Below, one piece after another: positions 1-11,686 of a stretch of DNA of 64,000 bases. Under the pieces are notes generated by a model. It had not been told where the DNA came from. It was given only the letters and a program-made list of their open reading frames with translations, and did not search any database. This stretch comes from Eutypella sp. D-1 (lineage: Eukaryota; Ascomycota; Sordariomycetes; Xylariales; Diatrypaceae): NCBI GenBank assembly GCA_023313575.1, contig JAJTTP010000023.1, positions 62,001 to 126,000 on the forward strand, read 5' to 3'. Within the stretch, counting starts at the first letter, position 1; each line of letters opens with the position of its first letter. A program made the translations under genes and the position numbers.

Positions 1-641
1 ATATTCACATCGGTTGATAATGTCGGACTCGGAGTTATTCTCGTACATTTCACCATAGCCATGCAAACAATCGGCCAGTTGAACCCTCTGACGGGAATGA
101 TCGACTATTGACCCAGTTGTTCTACGTAGATAGACACATCAGCCAATGCACGCAGCCAGGCTACTAGATGATCCCAAATGGTGGCGTCTCTAGCTCAGTC
201 TGCAGGTCTCACCCGGCCGATGCCGGAATCAACATCTTCAAGTCTAGTGCTGTAATGCGATTGGTTTTGAATTCACGAACATCTATTCACGACAGGGAAC
301 TAATCCGGGGTGCGGGGTTCGTGATACTCAAATACGCCATGCATTGGGGGGTTCATGGAGATCGTGTTGGTGGAACTACCTGAGACATACACCGCGATAC
401 ACTATTTCAAGCGGATCGCCACGTTGCCACGTCACGAATAACCCCGAGAAGCAATGCATGTCGCGTGCGTAGTGAAACATCGGGATGGGATGCAGATCAC
501 AGTAGCACAAGGCCCGCCGTTCGGAGTTGCTCCAGACGAGACTTCAGTTCCTTGCCAGTGTGCAATATCTACAAATACTCTTCTGATGCTCAATGACTTA
601 ATATCTTGTCGTTTTCTTGTCTGGATTCTTACCATCTATCC
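1..641. other. Left-edge intergenic region
   Basis: I see no supportable gene here. The short open frames have no recognisable content. The right part is the promoter and leader of the carboxypeptidase that begins at 642. Confidence 0.5.
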
Positions 642-2462
642 ATGATGAGGCACTTCTTGAACCACCTTATCACCCTCACGGTGAGCACGGCGTCTGCACT
701 GACAGATGGGCCCCAATACCACCTTGGGCCGGAGGATATCCCTGGTGTTAAAGCCCCACATGATTTCCCCAGGCTGAAGTGTCCCCTCTCGCGGCCTGTT
801 GATCCATCGGAGGACGGGCTGTTGAGCTCGCAGGACGTGTTCTGGGGACCCGACGCACTCCAGCTCATGGTGGATCGCCACCAGCCACTCGTCAGTATAC
901 CGTCGGTCTGCTATGATGACCTGGGTAGTTTCGCGGAAGACGAGAGATGGGAACCGTTTAAAGAGATCCCTGATGTTTTGAAGGATAACTACCCGAACGT
1001 GTAAGTTAGAGCAAGCTTGTGATCATGACGTAGGACTAATGCACGAGCTAGGTACGAATATGCCACTGTTGACACGGTCAACGAATTTGGACTGGTTTAC
1101 ACTATCAAGGGCTCGGACTCGAATCTGGCCCCAATTCTCCTGACTGCCCACCAGGATGTCGTACCTGTAGAGGAAGAAACCCTCGACCAGTGGGAGTATC
1201 CGCCCTTCGAGGCGGTCTACAACAAGACTGATGGATTTCTGTATGGCCGTGGGGCCTCTGACGATAAGTCCGCGATTACAGCCCTCATGTCCGCCATGGA
1301 AGCTCTTCTTTCTCAGGAAGAGTATGAGCCTCGCCGCACCACCATCTTTGCTTTTGGCTTTGACGAAGAGTGTTCTGGGTTTCGCGGAGCTGCCGAAATC
1401 TCCAAGCTCCTGGAGGAGAGGTACGGTCAAGACGGGATTGCTGTCATCCTGGATGAGGGTGGCGGAGGTCTGCAGGCCTTGGGCGACACCCTATATGCGC
1501 TCCCTGCCGTGTACGAAAAGGGGTATCTCGACGTGTGGTTCGACCTCGACGTCATTGGTGGCCATAGCTCCACCCCTCCACCACACACAGCGATTGGGAT
1601 CATGTCGGAAATTGTCGTCGCTCTCGAAGAGAACCCGTTCGAGCCCGAGATTGTTCGGGATGGTCCCGTCCACCAGGCCTTGATCTGTTTAGCACGATAC
1701 TCGCCCTATGCCCTGCCCGAGCTTACCAAGTACATCTACCGGGGTGACCTCAGAGCAGCCGCTCGTGTCTTGGCGGACGTATCGCGTGACACGCAGTATT
1801 TCATTCAAACGTCGCAGGCCGTCGACTTGGTCTCGGGGGGAGAAAAGATCAATTCGCTACCAGAGTTCGTGACCATCGGAGTCAACCATCGTTTCGCCCC
1901 ACAGGATACCATCGGAGGAATCCAATACCGAATCGCGCACTTGGTTGAAGATGTCATCAGGAAATATGACATTGAACTTCAACCCTTCGAAGATGACCAA
2001 GACTACGAAGAGTATCTTGCCGCCAACGGCCTGTCATCGCAAAGAACTAACGCAAGTCACCTATGGGAGCCGGTCTACTCTGGTTCTCTCGTCCTAGAAG
2101 CTAGGAAAAAGAGCTACATCACTCCTCAGTCACCCACAAAAGGCGCTGTCTGGGATGTTTTTGCTGGTACCGTGCGCTACACGTATGCTAGCGAAGCCTC
2201 AACCGTGGTCGTCGCCCCGGGGGCTATGACAGGGAACACGGATACTCGTCACTATCTCAGTAAGTTGCATCCGTTGTGGAGCCTGAGCAAACAGCTAACT
2301 GTATCAGATCTCTCCAAGAATATCTACAGGTGGAGTCCGGGGAGCTTGCAGTCATTCGGCAACATCCACACCATCAATGAGCGCCTTTTGATGAGTGAGC
2401 ATGTAGACATGGCCAGATTCTACTATGACTTCATTCGCAATTATGATCAGGCCGACCTCTAG
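642..2462 (+). CDS. CPS1: Secreted or vacuolar M20 metallocarboxypeptidase (Gly-X carboxypeptidase type)
   Basis: Three exons, 642-1000, 1052-2259 and 2308-2462, encode 573 residues. Introns 1001-1051 (GTAAGT, branch-like GACTAAT) and 2260-2307 have GT-AG ends. Removing the second, whose length is a multiple of three, restores TRHYLNLSKNIYRW, the family's conserved C-terminal histidine segment. The start MMRHFLNHLITLTVSTASA is a signal-peptide or membrane anchor. Zinc-ligand motifs of family M20 are visible: TAHQDVVP, GRGASDDK, the glutamate pair in DEEC, DEGGGG, and the late histidine in TDTRHY. Family knowledge: yeast Cps1 removes C-terminal residues from peptides, often those ending in Gly-X, in the vacuole; fungal homologues may be secreted. 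The gene looks intact. An ATG at 645 would work equally well. Family assignment is firm; the location is inferred from the leader. Confidence 0.93.
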
Positions 2463-3666
2463 GCGGAGATTGTCGCGGTCAGTGCGGACTTGTCACCCTT
2501 TGGGGCATTCCATAATGTTCCCCATGGTCTCTAAATAGGGCTTAAAACACAGATCCATACTTATTCCTACAAGTAACCCAGAATGCTGAATATGACATGA
2601 CGTACATGGTATGCGGGGAATGTCCGTCCGCTGGAGTCTGGGGTACCTGGAATTTCGTTGATTGACATGGATCCTACTCTACTAAGCAGGCTGACACATT
2701 GCATTTTCGTGGCGAATATTGGACTATATAGGCCAGTTATATCGGGATTCGTTATCGGTGTTTGGACCAATAAGAACGTGTCAGGTGGTCAAAAAATGCT
2801 GTTTCCGTAGCCTAACCCCTCTTTTGCGTTATTCTCCTTTCCAGTCTAGATGATATCTAAGCATATCACCTGTGCAATCCTGGATCCGGTACCTCTCCAG
2901 TCGGCGTGGCTCTCCTTGGCTTCGTATAAGGAAGTTCCAGTCAGGAGAACGGTTTTCTTGGGTGGGAACAATGCATATAATAAGCAGGAGTGGTTCGACT
3001 CTGCTCTCATGGAGTGCATAGTGTGGCTTGCAGGAATGTTCGCACGCCAAGGTTTGGGGCACCGGCAATTCTGTTCATTTCCATAGACCTTAATGTACTT
3101 AGTAACGTAGCTATGCCGTTACATTTCATGGCAAATATTGGACTGGTGATGGACCAATTATATTGAAATTGGATATCGGTGTTTAAACCAATAAGAAAGG
3201 GGGTAAGAACCGTGTCAGGTGGTGAGCGAAAGCCATCTCTGTGGTCTGACCCCTCTTTTATGTTCTTCTCCTTTCTATCTTTTCAATATTCAGACCCTGG
3301 TGGCTCTCTGCAACCACTTTCTCATCCGCACCAAAAACCTAAATCAGTAGCCGCGTTTTGAATTCTCTAGAACCCGCAAATTCTAGCTCATCAGTTCGCA
3401 TTAGCAAGTCCCTGCTCAAGGCATCGTCGTTCCGACCCCTGTGGACTACCGTAATTGGGGTTTCATCTAAGCTGAAAGTAGGTGAAGTCGAATATTCTAA
3501 TTGTATACTGCCCCAGCACATTCATTTTTCTTATAGACCACCGATATAAGGGTGTATCATTGCGGGATAACCTTTTACTAACTACTCAGCTCTGAATAGT
3601 CTGTTCCAGCTCAACTGCCATCCTCCTGCCAACTTTGTTCGAGATCAAATTCTCAAGCTTGACACC
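2463..3666. other. Intergenic region with a diverged direct duplication
   Basis: Two segments, about 2695-2840 and 3110-3290, align along their length. Shared landmarks are AATATTGGACT, ATCGGTGTTT, CCAATAAGAA, GTGTCAGGTGGT and CCCCTCTTTT. They flank an open frame at 2850-3086 (78 codons) that I do not recognise. The right copy lies about 380 bases upstream of the HET gene, so the duplicate may be a copied promoter region or the remains of a small repeat. Confidence 0.5.
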
Positions 3667-5955
3667 ATGCCACCTGTGGAAGCCATTATCCTTTTACCCG
3701 ACAATACGAAGCTATCTGGCACGGATGCTCTCGACTATGCCTTTCATCAGCACTGTGACATTTGCGCATCTGAGCCTCTACCGGAGCCCCTTTGCAGCGT
3801 CTGTAAATATATGCGATTACAGCATTTAATCGTATGCGTCAACGAAGAAATTGAACATTTCTACATTTACCTTAATCCCGAGACCACCGGCAATAATCCA
3901 ATATCGAGGATTATGCGCAATAAAGACTGCGCATTATGCCGCTTTCTTTCCAATGGAATGCGTTCATGCGGTTATCAAGATCAGGACGAGTACAATAGGT
4001 GTATGATCCATTGTACAGATTCACTCAAAGTAAAGATTTCTGATGAACTAGAGGAGCAGGTGACATTACAGTTTGAAATCGACGTTTCGTTAGATCAGAT
4101 ACCATTCACGGCTATTGGATCCCTGGTTGAAAGTCGTCCATTAATGAGGAGCCTGGTTAACTGGGTTCAAATCCAAGAATGGATTGGTCGGAGTCCCGGG
4201 ACTCATCAGCGCGAGATATCAACCCTCGAGAACATGCCACAGGGTTTCCGACTAATTGATGTCAATAAGCGGCAGTTGACGTTCGGAAACGATCAAAATC
4301 TAGCCCCGGGTGGATTTGTTACTCTCAGCTACGTTTGGTGTAATAACTCGGCTTCTCCTGAAAATGCACTGATGCAGTCCAATAAACAGGCTCTGGAAGC
4401 TGACGGTGGACTGAAACAACTGCCTAGAACTATCGAGGATGCAATAACGATATGCAAACAACTGGGACGGCCGTACCTATGGGTAGATCGGTATTGCATT
4501 CAACAAGACGAAGAAGAAGAGAAGCAGCGGCAAATGTATGCAATGGCGGATATATTTTCAGCCGCGGAGTTCACCATCGTCAACGTGAGCGGCACTGATA
4601 TGAATTGTCCGATCCCCGGTGTCACTGAGGGACGTGGGGCCTTCCAATCCCAGGTGGTGCTTCCCGGCTTGGCGCTTACCAATATTTACCCCCATAATTC
4701 ATGGGATGTGGATGACTCCAAGTGGGCCGAACGGGGCTGGACATATCAGGAAGAGATTTTATCCAAGAAGAGGCTGTTCTTTGGCCCTCTTCAGGTGTCG
4801 TTGACAAGCGAAGAGATACCCGAAGTGCTCACGAGTACCCAGGAAGACTACTATAGTGATCCCTCATCCGGATATCATAGGCGTTTGAGCATGGGAATGG
4901 ACTACCGGTTTGATTCTTTCGCGGGCCACATAATTTCTTACACGAGCCGACTTTTAACACACCAGTCGGACATATTAAATGCTTTTATGGGCATACTCAA
5001 GACGTTATACCCTAGGGAAACAAGCCATTGTGGTCTCCCAGAGCCCGATTTCAATCGAGCCTTGCTTTGGCACACGTTGCGCCGGGAACAAGAGGACCCC
5101 ATATCTGCGCGTGAAGGATTCCCTTCATGGTCGTGGGCGTCATATACTGGTAACATTTCTTATAACAACCACTGGTGTACGGCAACTCTTGTTTGTTGGG
5201 CTTATAAAGATCAGAACGAAAATCTCAACGCCGTTAGATCACGCAAGAGCTATCTGAAGACCGGTCCTCCCGTGGAATTAGAAGATAACCTACAGGTCTG
5301 GTTGCTGCTTGCATGGTGGGCGGGATGCATCGAGGCTACTTGTCCGGATGAGTTAAAGCAACAACTTGAACGCTATTCTCCAGGAGGTGAATCGCACATT
5401 GTGGACCGATGGCCTACTATCGACAAGATCTGGGACGAGATCATGGGCCGCCGAACTATTTGCCAAGATCGCTTTCGGGACCTCAACATTGGACTTCAAG
5501 CGGAGGATCAATCTATAATCGACAAGTTACGACCTGGTGTTTTAATAACCCGGGCACAAACCGCCATTTTCGAAATTGATCCCTCATACGACAACATTTA
5601 CGATTCAAAAGGTCGTATGATAGGACACGTTGGGTTTGATATGCCCACCAGAATGGAAATTCCAACTTCAGAGGAAGGGGTTGAATTGATGGCTGTCTCT
5701 TTGGATTTACATGACTCTCTTTCGAACACCAGAGATTTTCAGAAATTTTTTACGTTTGTTCATAAGTCATTTTATGCTGGGAAAGAATGCCAGTGGCCAG
5801 GGACGGAAGAATTCTCCACTCGTCTAGATGTAAATGTCCTGGTAATCGAGCGGCCTGGGGGATCATCATTTTGGCGCCGAGTGGGGTTTGGATATATTAG
5901 ATTCCCGGCATGGATTTCTGCTAATCGGACATTTAAGACGATTGCGTTGGAATAG
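3667..5955 (+). CDS. HET-domain protein (heterokaryon-incompatibility-like)
   Basis: An intact, intronless frame of 762 residues. The ATG at 3667 follows ACC, a good fungal context. Residues ~32-50 contain CDIC and CSVC, a possible small metal-binding cluster before the main domain. The HET domain (PF06985 type) spans about residues 213-370, with TLSYVW at the start, RTIEDAI, PYLWVDRYCIQQD, MADIFSAAEFTIVNVSG, and WAERGWTYQEEILSKKRLFF at the end. The tail of about 390 residues has no recognised domain and no WD or ankyrin repeats. HET proteins trigger cell death when non-self hyphae fuse, or act in innate-type recognition; whether this copy is active is unknown. It lies in the accessory half of the window near decayed metabolite genes, which is common for this expanded family. 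Confidence 0.92.
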   Translation: MPPVEAIILLPDNTKLSGTDALDYAFHQHCDICASEPLPEPLCSVCKYMRLQHLIVCVNEEIEHFYIYLNPETTGNNPISRIMRNKDCALCRFLSNGMRSCGYQDQDEYNRCMIHCTDSLKVKISDELEEQVTLQFEIDVSLDQIPFTAIGSLVESRPLMRSLVNWVQIQEWIGRSPGTHQREISTLENMPQGFRLIDVNKRQLTFGNDQNLAPGGFVTLSYVWCNNSASPENALMQSNKQALEADGGLKQLPRTIEDAITICKQLGRPYLWVDRYCIQQDEEEEKQRQMYAMADIFSAAEFTIVNVSGTDMNCPIPGVTEGRGAFQSQVVLPGLALTNIYPHNSWDVDDSKWAERGWTYQEEILSKKRLFFGPLQVSLTSEEIPEVLTSTQEDYYSDPSSGYHRRLSMGMDYRFDSFAGHIISYTSRLLTHQSDILNAFMGILKTLYPRETSHCGLPEPDFNRALLWHTLRREQEDPISAREGFPSWSWASYTGNISYNNHWCTATLVCWAYKDQNENLNAVRSRKSYLKTGPPVELEDNLQVWLLLAWWAGCIEATCPDELKQQLERYSPGGESHIVDRWPTIDKIWDEIMGRRTICQDRFRDLNIGLQAEDQSIIDKLRPGVLITRAQTAIFEIDPSYDNIYDSKGRMIGHVGFDMPTRMEIPTSEEGVELMAVSLDLHDSLSNTRDFQKFFTFVHKSFYAGKECQWPGTEEFSTRLDVNVLVIERPGGSSFWRRVGFGYIRFPAWISANRTFKTIALE

Positions 5956-6249
5956 GAGTAGGGTCTTGTTGGTTGAACTGTGTTTCATTATTTAGAAAGT
6001 AGTTTTATCTCGGTGCGTAATGGATTCTTTCGGATAAGCTCGGGTACTAGTTTCGAGAGCGTTCAACTATAAACATTACAACCGGCCGCCTAGAGAGTTG
6101 AACTCCGAAGGTAAAACAGTTTTCAAGGCATATTCATAGCGCGGCACCTACAGGAAGTGAGATTGATATTTTAGTGCAGATTATGTAATCCCCCCTTTAT
6201 GCTAGCCCACAAAAGGGGCTACGTGCTTCCATGAGCTTAACAGGATGCA

Positions 6250-6295
6250 GTTACAAAGCCAATGACTATACATAGGATAGTCAGTGCTTTGTAAC
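6250..6295. repeat. Long imperfect hairpin
   Basis: The left arm GTTACAAAGCCAATGACTAT pairs with the right arm ATAGTCAGTGCTTTGTAAC across a 7-base loop, with one mismatch or bulge in about 20 pairs. It lies in non-coding DNA and has no run of T after it. It could be a small inverted-repeat relic or a structured transcript. Confidence 0.55.
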
Positions 6296-6650
6296 CCTAT
6301 CGACTATCACCTTTTCTATGAGTTTTAAGCGGTTATCGACTCAGAATCTCGATCTTTATCCTCAGTGACATCGCCCTGTGAGTTCTACCGGATAACCCTA
6401 AAATGATAAGCAAGTAAATCACGCCCAGAGACCACCGCTGTGAGCTTACGGGAAGACTGACAGTCTCCATAGACGGTGCCCTCAAACTGGATATGCGGTC
6501 CACCCATTCCAGGCAAATTCTGTCCAGAGATTTCGATCTTAGTTTTATCTCTACCTCCCCGAGGCTACATCAAACTTCAGCCTTATACATATGACCCTTG
6601 ATTATAAGCCCAGATCCCCAAGGCCACTCCTATTCGCCTTATCTATAGAA

Positions 6651-6800
6651 CTGTACGTTCCTTGCGTCTTTCCGCTACCATTAAACTAACCTCCCAGATG
6701 GTTTGGCCATTCAACTGGTCAAATACAGCGACGTCAGCCTGGCAGTCCTTTCGAGCCCAATGGCGAAGTTCAACAGCCATATAAGTCAACACCTCTCACG
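6651..6800 (-). pseudogene. Relic of a polyketide synthase acyl-carrier domain
   Basis: Read on the minus strand, a frame gives MAVELRHWARKDCQADVAVF, then DQLNGQTIWEV and LMVAERRKERTVL before a stop. This matches the helix after the phosphopantetheine serine in fungal reducing PKS carrier proteins (GVDSLMAVELR-type, then DV-VFD-L). Just upstream, GVD is present but the frame is broken where SLM should follow, so the serine region is lost. Only the C-terminal part of the domain is recognisable. The P450 about 0.7 kb away suggests a former cluster. The domain call rests on motif memory over about 45 residues. Confidence 0.5.
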
Positions 6801-7457
6801 TTCAACCGAGCCCAAATGGGTGATATTTGGGATCCCTCTAGGACAGGGAAAAGTAGAAAAACAACTACCCTGTTAAATAACTGAGAGCCCTATTTATAGG
6901 GTATCGTGGGGCGCCACACGGCGCCACGGCTGAGCCCCAACCAAGGGGTATATAGTCTAACTCCTTACCGTAACAATTCATTTATGGGCACAGATTAAAT
7001 ATTAGTAGGGATAATAGACGAGAACAATGTAGAACCTGAATTAATGATGAACAGACGAGGGCAACTCGCACTGGAGAAGAGGGTGTCAAATGCCGCAAAA
7101 TGGCCTAAAAACGATATACGTGCGGAGAGGCATTGATAGTGCATATCTCACTCAAAACTGGATGGGGAGGTACAAGGAGGTCAATGGATCGGCCTAGGGC
7201 CAAGACCATAACCTGCATACTACCTGAATATGTCTGTAAGTATGTAACATCGTTACGTCGTCTACTCAATTCGATATAACAGCGTTAGGGGGCGAATCCT
7301 TTCCACTCCTAATAAAACTTCTCCCTTGCATCCCGAAATCATAGGGAGGCAGGGTTTCGATTCTCCTACAAAACTCGACGGACGGTCAGCATCAGCATCA
7401 ATCGACAGTTTCAGCCACCAATACGTATTCAAGGTCGAATTCACTCCATAGCCTGAC

Positions 7458-9096
7458 ATGATCAATACACTCGTGCTTCTGCAGTACAGCCTTCTCCTAC
7501 TGGTACCTTGGGTAAGTTGGATCCTAGTTGGAAATGGGTAGAAGCTAATCATACAAGCTTCTTCTCCACGGTATCTATCGCGTCCTGCTTCATCCATTGA
7601 GGAAGTATCCAGGTCCGCCCCTAGCCCGGATTTCGAATGCCTACGGAGGATATTACGCATGGAACAGAACCCTCTACCTTCAGACGTGGCGGGATCACAT
7701 TAAGTATGGTAAGTATAGGTCCACATGTAGCTAATATGCAAGATGGCTAATGTGCAAATGGCATGTGCAAGGCCCCGTGCTACGATATGGACCGAACAAG
7801 CTCGTATTTAACTCGGTGGCCGCGGTTAAAGGTAGGCAGCTTCGCCCCCCTGGTGGTCATCGGCTAACTCGGACTAGACATTTATTTGAACGAGAACCCT
7901 AGAACCACAAATGTGTTCAACACCATCAATAAGCAGGTTCATCGTACGAAGCGAAGGCTTGTCGGTGCAGCTGTGACTGATCATTCCTTGAACAAATTCG
8001 AGCCCACGATATTACATCAAGTCCATATCTTCCTCAAGGGATTGCTCTCGACCGAGCCCGTGAACATGTCAGACCGATGTAAATATCTTGGCCTTGACAT
8101 TTCCGGTCTTCTGGCGTTTAGGTACCCCTTAAACCTCCAAACGACCGAGAAGAACAGGTTTCTCATTTCAGCAATGACAGGCGGAAGCTGGCGCATCAAT
8201 ATTTACATGCAGTTTCCCATACTACGAAGGCTGCGGTATGAGATCTATGTCTATGCCAAGACACTAATCACCCGGAAAGGATACCTCATAACCCTGACCG
8301 AGATGATCAAGTCCCGCCAGGCCAAGGATACGCACGCTATACACGACCTGTATTCCTCTATTTCCGGTAGCCTGGACTCTTCTGACAAGATCGAAATGAG
8401 TGAGGTCTGGACCGAGGCTATTCCCTTCGTGTCCGCAGCCGGCGACACCGTTTCAACGGCGCTGAGCGCTCTATTCTTTTACCTTGCCCACAATCCCCTC
8501 TGCAAGGATAAACTCGCAGACGAGGTCCGCTCTACTTTCACATCGGGTGACCAGATCTGCACCGGGCCGCAGCTTTCCGACTGCCGCTACCTCCGTGCCT
8601 GCATAGACGAGGCCCTGCGCATGTCTCCACCCGTGCCTGGCTGTGGCGCGAGCGACTCGCCCAAGATGGCGATGAACCGTGGGTCGTCGACGGCCACGTT
8701 GTGCCCCCCGGTGTTCGGGTCGGCGTCAATACCTACGCGCTACACCATAACCCAGAATACTTCCCAGAGCCTTTCGTATACAGACCTGAGCGATGGCTAT
8801 CAAATGGTGATGCCAAGTCCCATACGGCTGATAGGGCTGCCTTCATTCCTTTCACGCTTGGCGCCCGGGTCTGCGCGGGGAAGGCTATGGCATATAGAGA
8901 AGTCGGGCTCACTATAGCCAAGACGCTATGGCATTTCGACTTCGAATGCATGAGTGCAAATGCGCGATGTATGAATGACCATGGCGAGTTTTTTTTGGAA
9001 GATGTTTTTACTTCGGTTCATAAAGGTCCGTACCTGACCTTCAGAGCGCGAGGAGATTTAGGGGATGCTTCCGATCTATCGCCTAGCAACATTTGA
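7458..9096 (+). pseudogene. Cytochrome P450 monooxygenase, frameshifted
   Basis: Four exons (7458-7511, 7558-7708, 7772-7831, 7878-9096) join cleanly to give an N-terminal membrane helix, a proline-rich hinge HPLRKYPGPPLAR and the P450 body. The I-helix AAGDTVSTALS, the ExxR helix EALR, PERW, and the heme loop FTLGARVCAG with its cysteine ligand are all visible. At about 8638-8641 the frame shifts: the frame ending at PPVPG must be exchanged for the one starting LWRERLAQDG, which means one base lost (or four). No intron boundaries explain the switch. If real, the protein loses its heme loop and is dead; a sequencing error is possible because the rest is well preserved. The fold resembles benzoate-hydroxylase-like and mycotoxin-cluster P450s. 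The substrate is unknown. Confidence 0.85.
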
Positions 9097-9849
9097 GGTC
9101 TAAGTGTTCATCAGCTGTATACTAGAGCTCGATTTCTACAGCCGCCATATCATACGCGCTCTATCATTCAGACCGTCTGCACGCTCCTATAGCCTTTTCG
9201 GATCCCGAAAACAGTAGTGAACTAGTACTCATTCTCGCGGGTAGATAATAACCTCGCTGACACGATCGGGCGTTTAGATGGAAACAATGTGGTCCTAGCA
9301 CCTAATCTGCTCGATTTAAGCGCTTCGTATAGCGCCCTGGTAGCTTCTTAACTCCATATTCCTGCGTTCGCTGTTGATAATGCAGCGATTGAACCTTGGC
9401 GCGTTCGATTATGTATGTAATAATCAGCATCGAGGAGTCTTGTCCCCACCTTGGCGGTATAATGCGGAGGATCGTGGTAGCTCGTCGGGCCGGTGTTGAA
9501 CTGGCGTATGTCGATGTGCATGTCTATGGGCCACAGGGGAGTGCGATACTGAACATGCTACGCCCTGTCAACACCGACTTCCTCCTTGAGACCTACATAT
9601 AATCCAACCATCAGTGCAGTTCTTATCGGCGTGAGATGGAGCTCGCGTCTCTCACCATTTCTCCTCTTACAGCTCCCGTATCTCGTATCTCATCTCGACA
9701 AAGCTTCATATCGTGGATTGACCAGCGGCCGAGTCGGATCGCCGCCGCTTTACCTGTGCTTGAGTAACTATGCCATTCGGACCCGACAACATATTGGTAA
9801 CCCGAAACCGATAAAGACGCCTCCCCGGCTGAGACGGTAGTTCAGTCAA
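9097..9849. other. Intergenic region before the AT-rich block
   Basis: Normal base composition. Short frames at 9396-9602 and 9586-9840 have no recognisable domain, and the second lacks an ATG start. I see no supportable gene. Confidence 0.4.
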
Positions 9850-10128
9850 GGGGTGACTAACCTAACGGCTTATTAATTACCTTTTAAAAAAGGTATTAAA
9901 TAAAACGTTAAAAAGTAATTAAAAGTTTAATAACGTTTTACGCCATAATTACATTTTATATTAAAAATAAACTAAATTAATTAAATTTATTAATAAAATT
10001 AATTTATTAACGTAAAGTATTTTTTAAATTTTTATTAAATATATAATAAACTTATTTAATACTGTTATTTAAATAATAATTATTTAACTTTTTTTTAAAA
10101 ATATTTAATTATTTATTTTTATTATTTA

Positions 10129-10554
10129 TATTATAACCTAGCTAGGTTATTAACCTTAAATAAGATTAATATAAATATAATCCTTAACCATGGTATTAAA
10201 AAGGACAGCTATAATAAAATAAGCCTTATTTAAGTTACGTAATAAAAAGGATAACTTAAATAACTTAATTATTTTAATAATTTTAAATAGCTTAAATAAC
10301 TTAGTTATTTTAACGATTTAATATTTAATATCACATTCCGGTATTAAAAATAAAGGATATAAATAATATATAATTATATTTATTACCTTTTTTTAAATAA
10401 TTTTTAAGTTTATTAATTTATAATATAACTTAATTATTTAAAGCATTTTTTTATTATTATTAAACGTGATTATTTATTATTTAAAACCTTTAACACTTTT
10501 ATTAATATAAACTTTTTAACTGGATTAATAGTTAAAAATAAACCGGCCGTTATA
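10129..10554 (-). mobile_element. Solo LTR 4, inverted, second subfamily
   Basis: The reverse complement begins TATAACGGCCGGTTTATT and ends GGTTATAATA, the same ends as the three LTRs to its right with TG/CA changed to TA/TA. Its inner part matches LTR B rather than LTR 1. The flanking 5-mers, ATTTA and TTTTA, differ at one base, so the target duplication is imperfect and the boundaries are less certain. Confidence 0.6.
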
Positions 10555-10830
10555 TTTTATATATATATATAATTAAAATTAATCGATAAAAACGTTAACT
10601 TTTTACCGAAAAAGAAATTATTAAATTATTTTTAATAAATTATTTTTAACTTATGTTAAAAATTTACTTTAAATATATAATTTTAATCTGTTACGTTTTT
10701 AACTTTAATTAAAACTTAAAAATAATATTTTTTTTTCTCCTTTTAAACTTAATTTTATATAAGGTTATTTATTTAATAATAGCCTTAATAAAGCACCGTA
10801 AATACCTTAAACACTTAGATTTTAAATAAA

Positions 10831-11259
10831 TGTAACGGCTGGTTTATTCCTAACTATTAGTTTAATTAAAGGGTTTATATTAGCAGGAGTATTAAGGTTT
10901 TAAGCAATAAGTAATTATGTTTAATAATAATAATAAAAAATGCTTTAAGTAATTAAGTTATATTATAAATTAAAAAGCTTAAAAATTATTTAAAAAAAAG
11001 GTAATAAACGTAATTATATATTATTTATATCTTTTATTCCTAATATTAAAATATATAGTTATTATTAAATCGTTAAGATCGTATCCGAATATAACAATTT
11101 AATATCGTTAAAATTATTACCGATTTAACCGATCCTTTTTAATCGTATAACGTATATGGCTTACTTTAATATGGTTATCTCTTTTTTTAAAACTTAAGTT
11201 AAGGATCTTTTCTTACTGTGTTAACCCTATTAGGCCCAATGGCCCGACCGGTTATAACA
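10831..11259 (+). mobile_element. Solo LTR 1 with exact target duplication
   Basis: A 429-bp element starting TGTAACGGCTGG and ending CCGGTTATAACA, so with canonical TG...CA ends. It is flanked on both sides by ATAAA (10826-10830 and 11260-11264). No internal retrotransposon sequence is present, as expected after recombination between two LTRs. The sequence is heavily AT-shifted. I can only say it comes from an LTR retrotransposon. Confidence 0.85.
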
Positions 11260-11686
11260 ATAAATAAATTATTTATTTATTTTATTTATTTATTTATTAA
11301 TAACCTTTTAAAGATTTTTTATTAATCGGGTATAATATTAAAGTTATAAAAATAAATTAATAAACGTTTTTTAAATATTTTTTAAATATTTTAAAACTAA
11401 TTAAAAAAGTTTATTATTATTTATAAATATCGGAATAATTTTTTAAGTAATAAACGGGATAAAAAAACGTATAAAATATTATCGGGATAAATTATTAAAT
11501 ATTTATTAAAGTTATAAATAAATATTATATATTTAACCTTTATAACTTATCGTTTATATATTAATTTATTAATATTTTTTTATATAATTTAACCAGTAAT
11601 AAATAAAATAAAAATATTTAATAAATAATTAAAAAGTAAATTATATAATTTTTATAAAAGCCGAAAATCGTAACGTTAAATATATA

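Larger units (their letters stand above)
5956..7457. other. Intergenic region with decayed coding remnants
   Basis: It holds a minus-strand carrier-protein relic (6651-6800), a strong hairpin (6250-6295) and an open minus-strand frame at about 6373-6545 reading KIEISGQNLPGMGGPHIQF and onward, which I do not recognise. No intact gene is visible. The region appears to be what is left of a metabolite cluster. Confidence 0.45.

Noticed and set aside
8600..8700. Intron to explain the P450 frame change
   Set aside because: Both frames are conserved right up to the junction, leaving no room for GT-AG ends.
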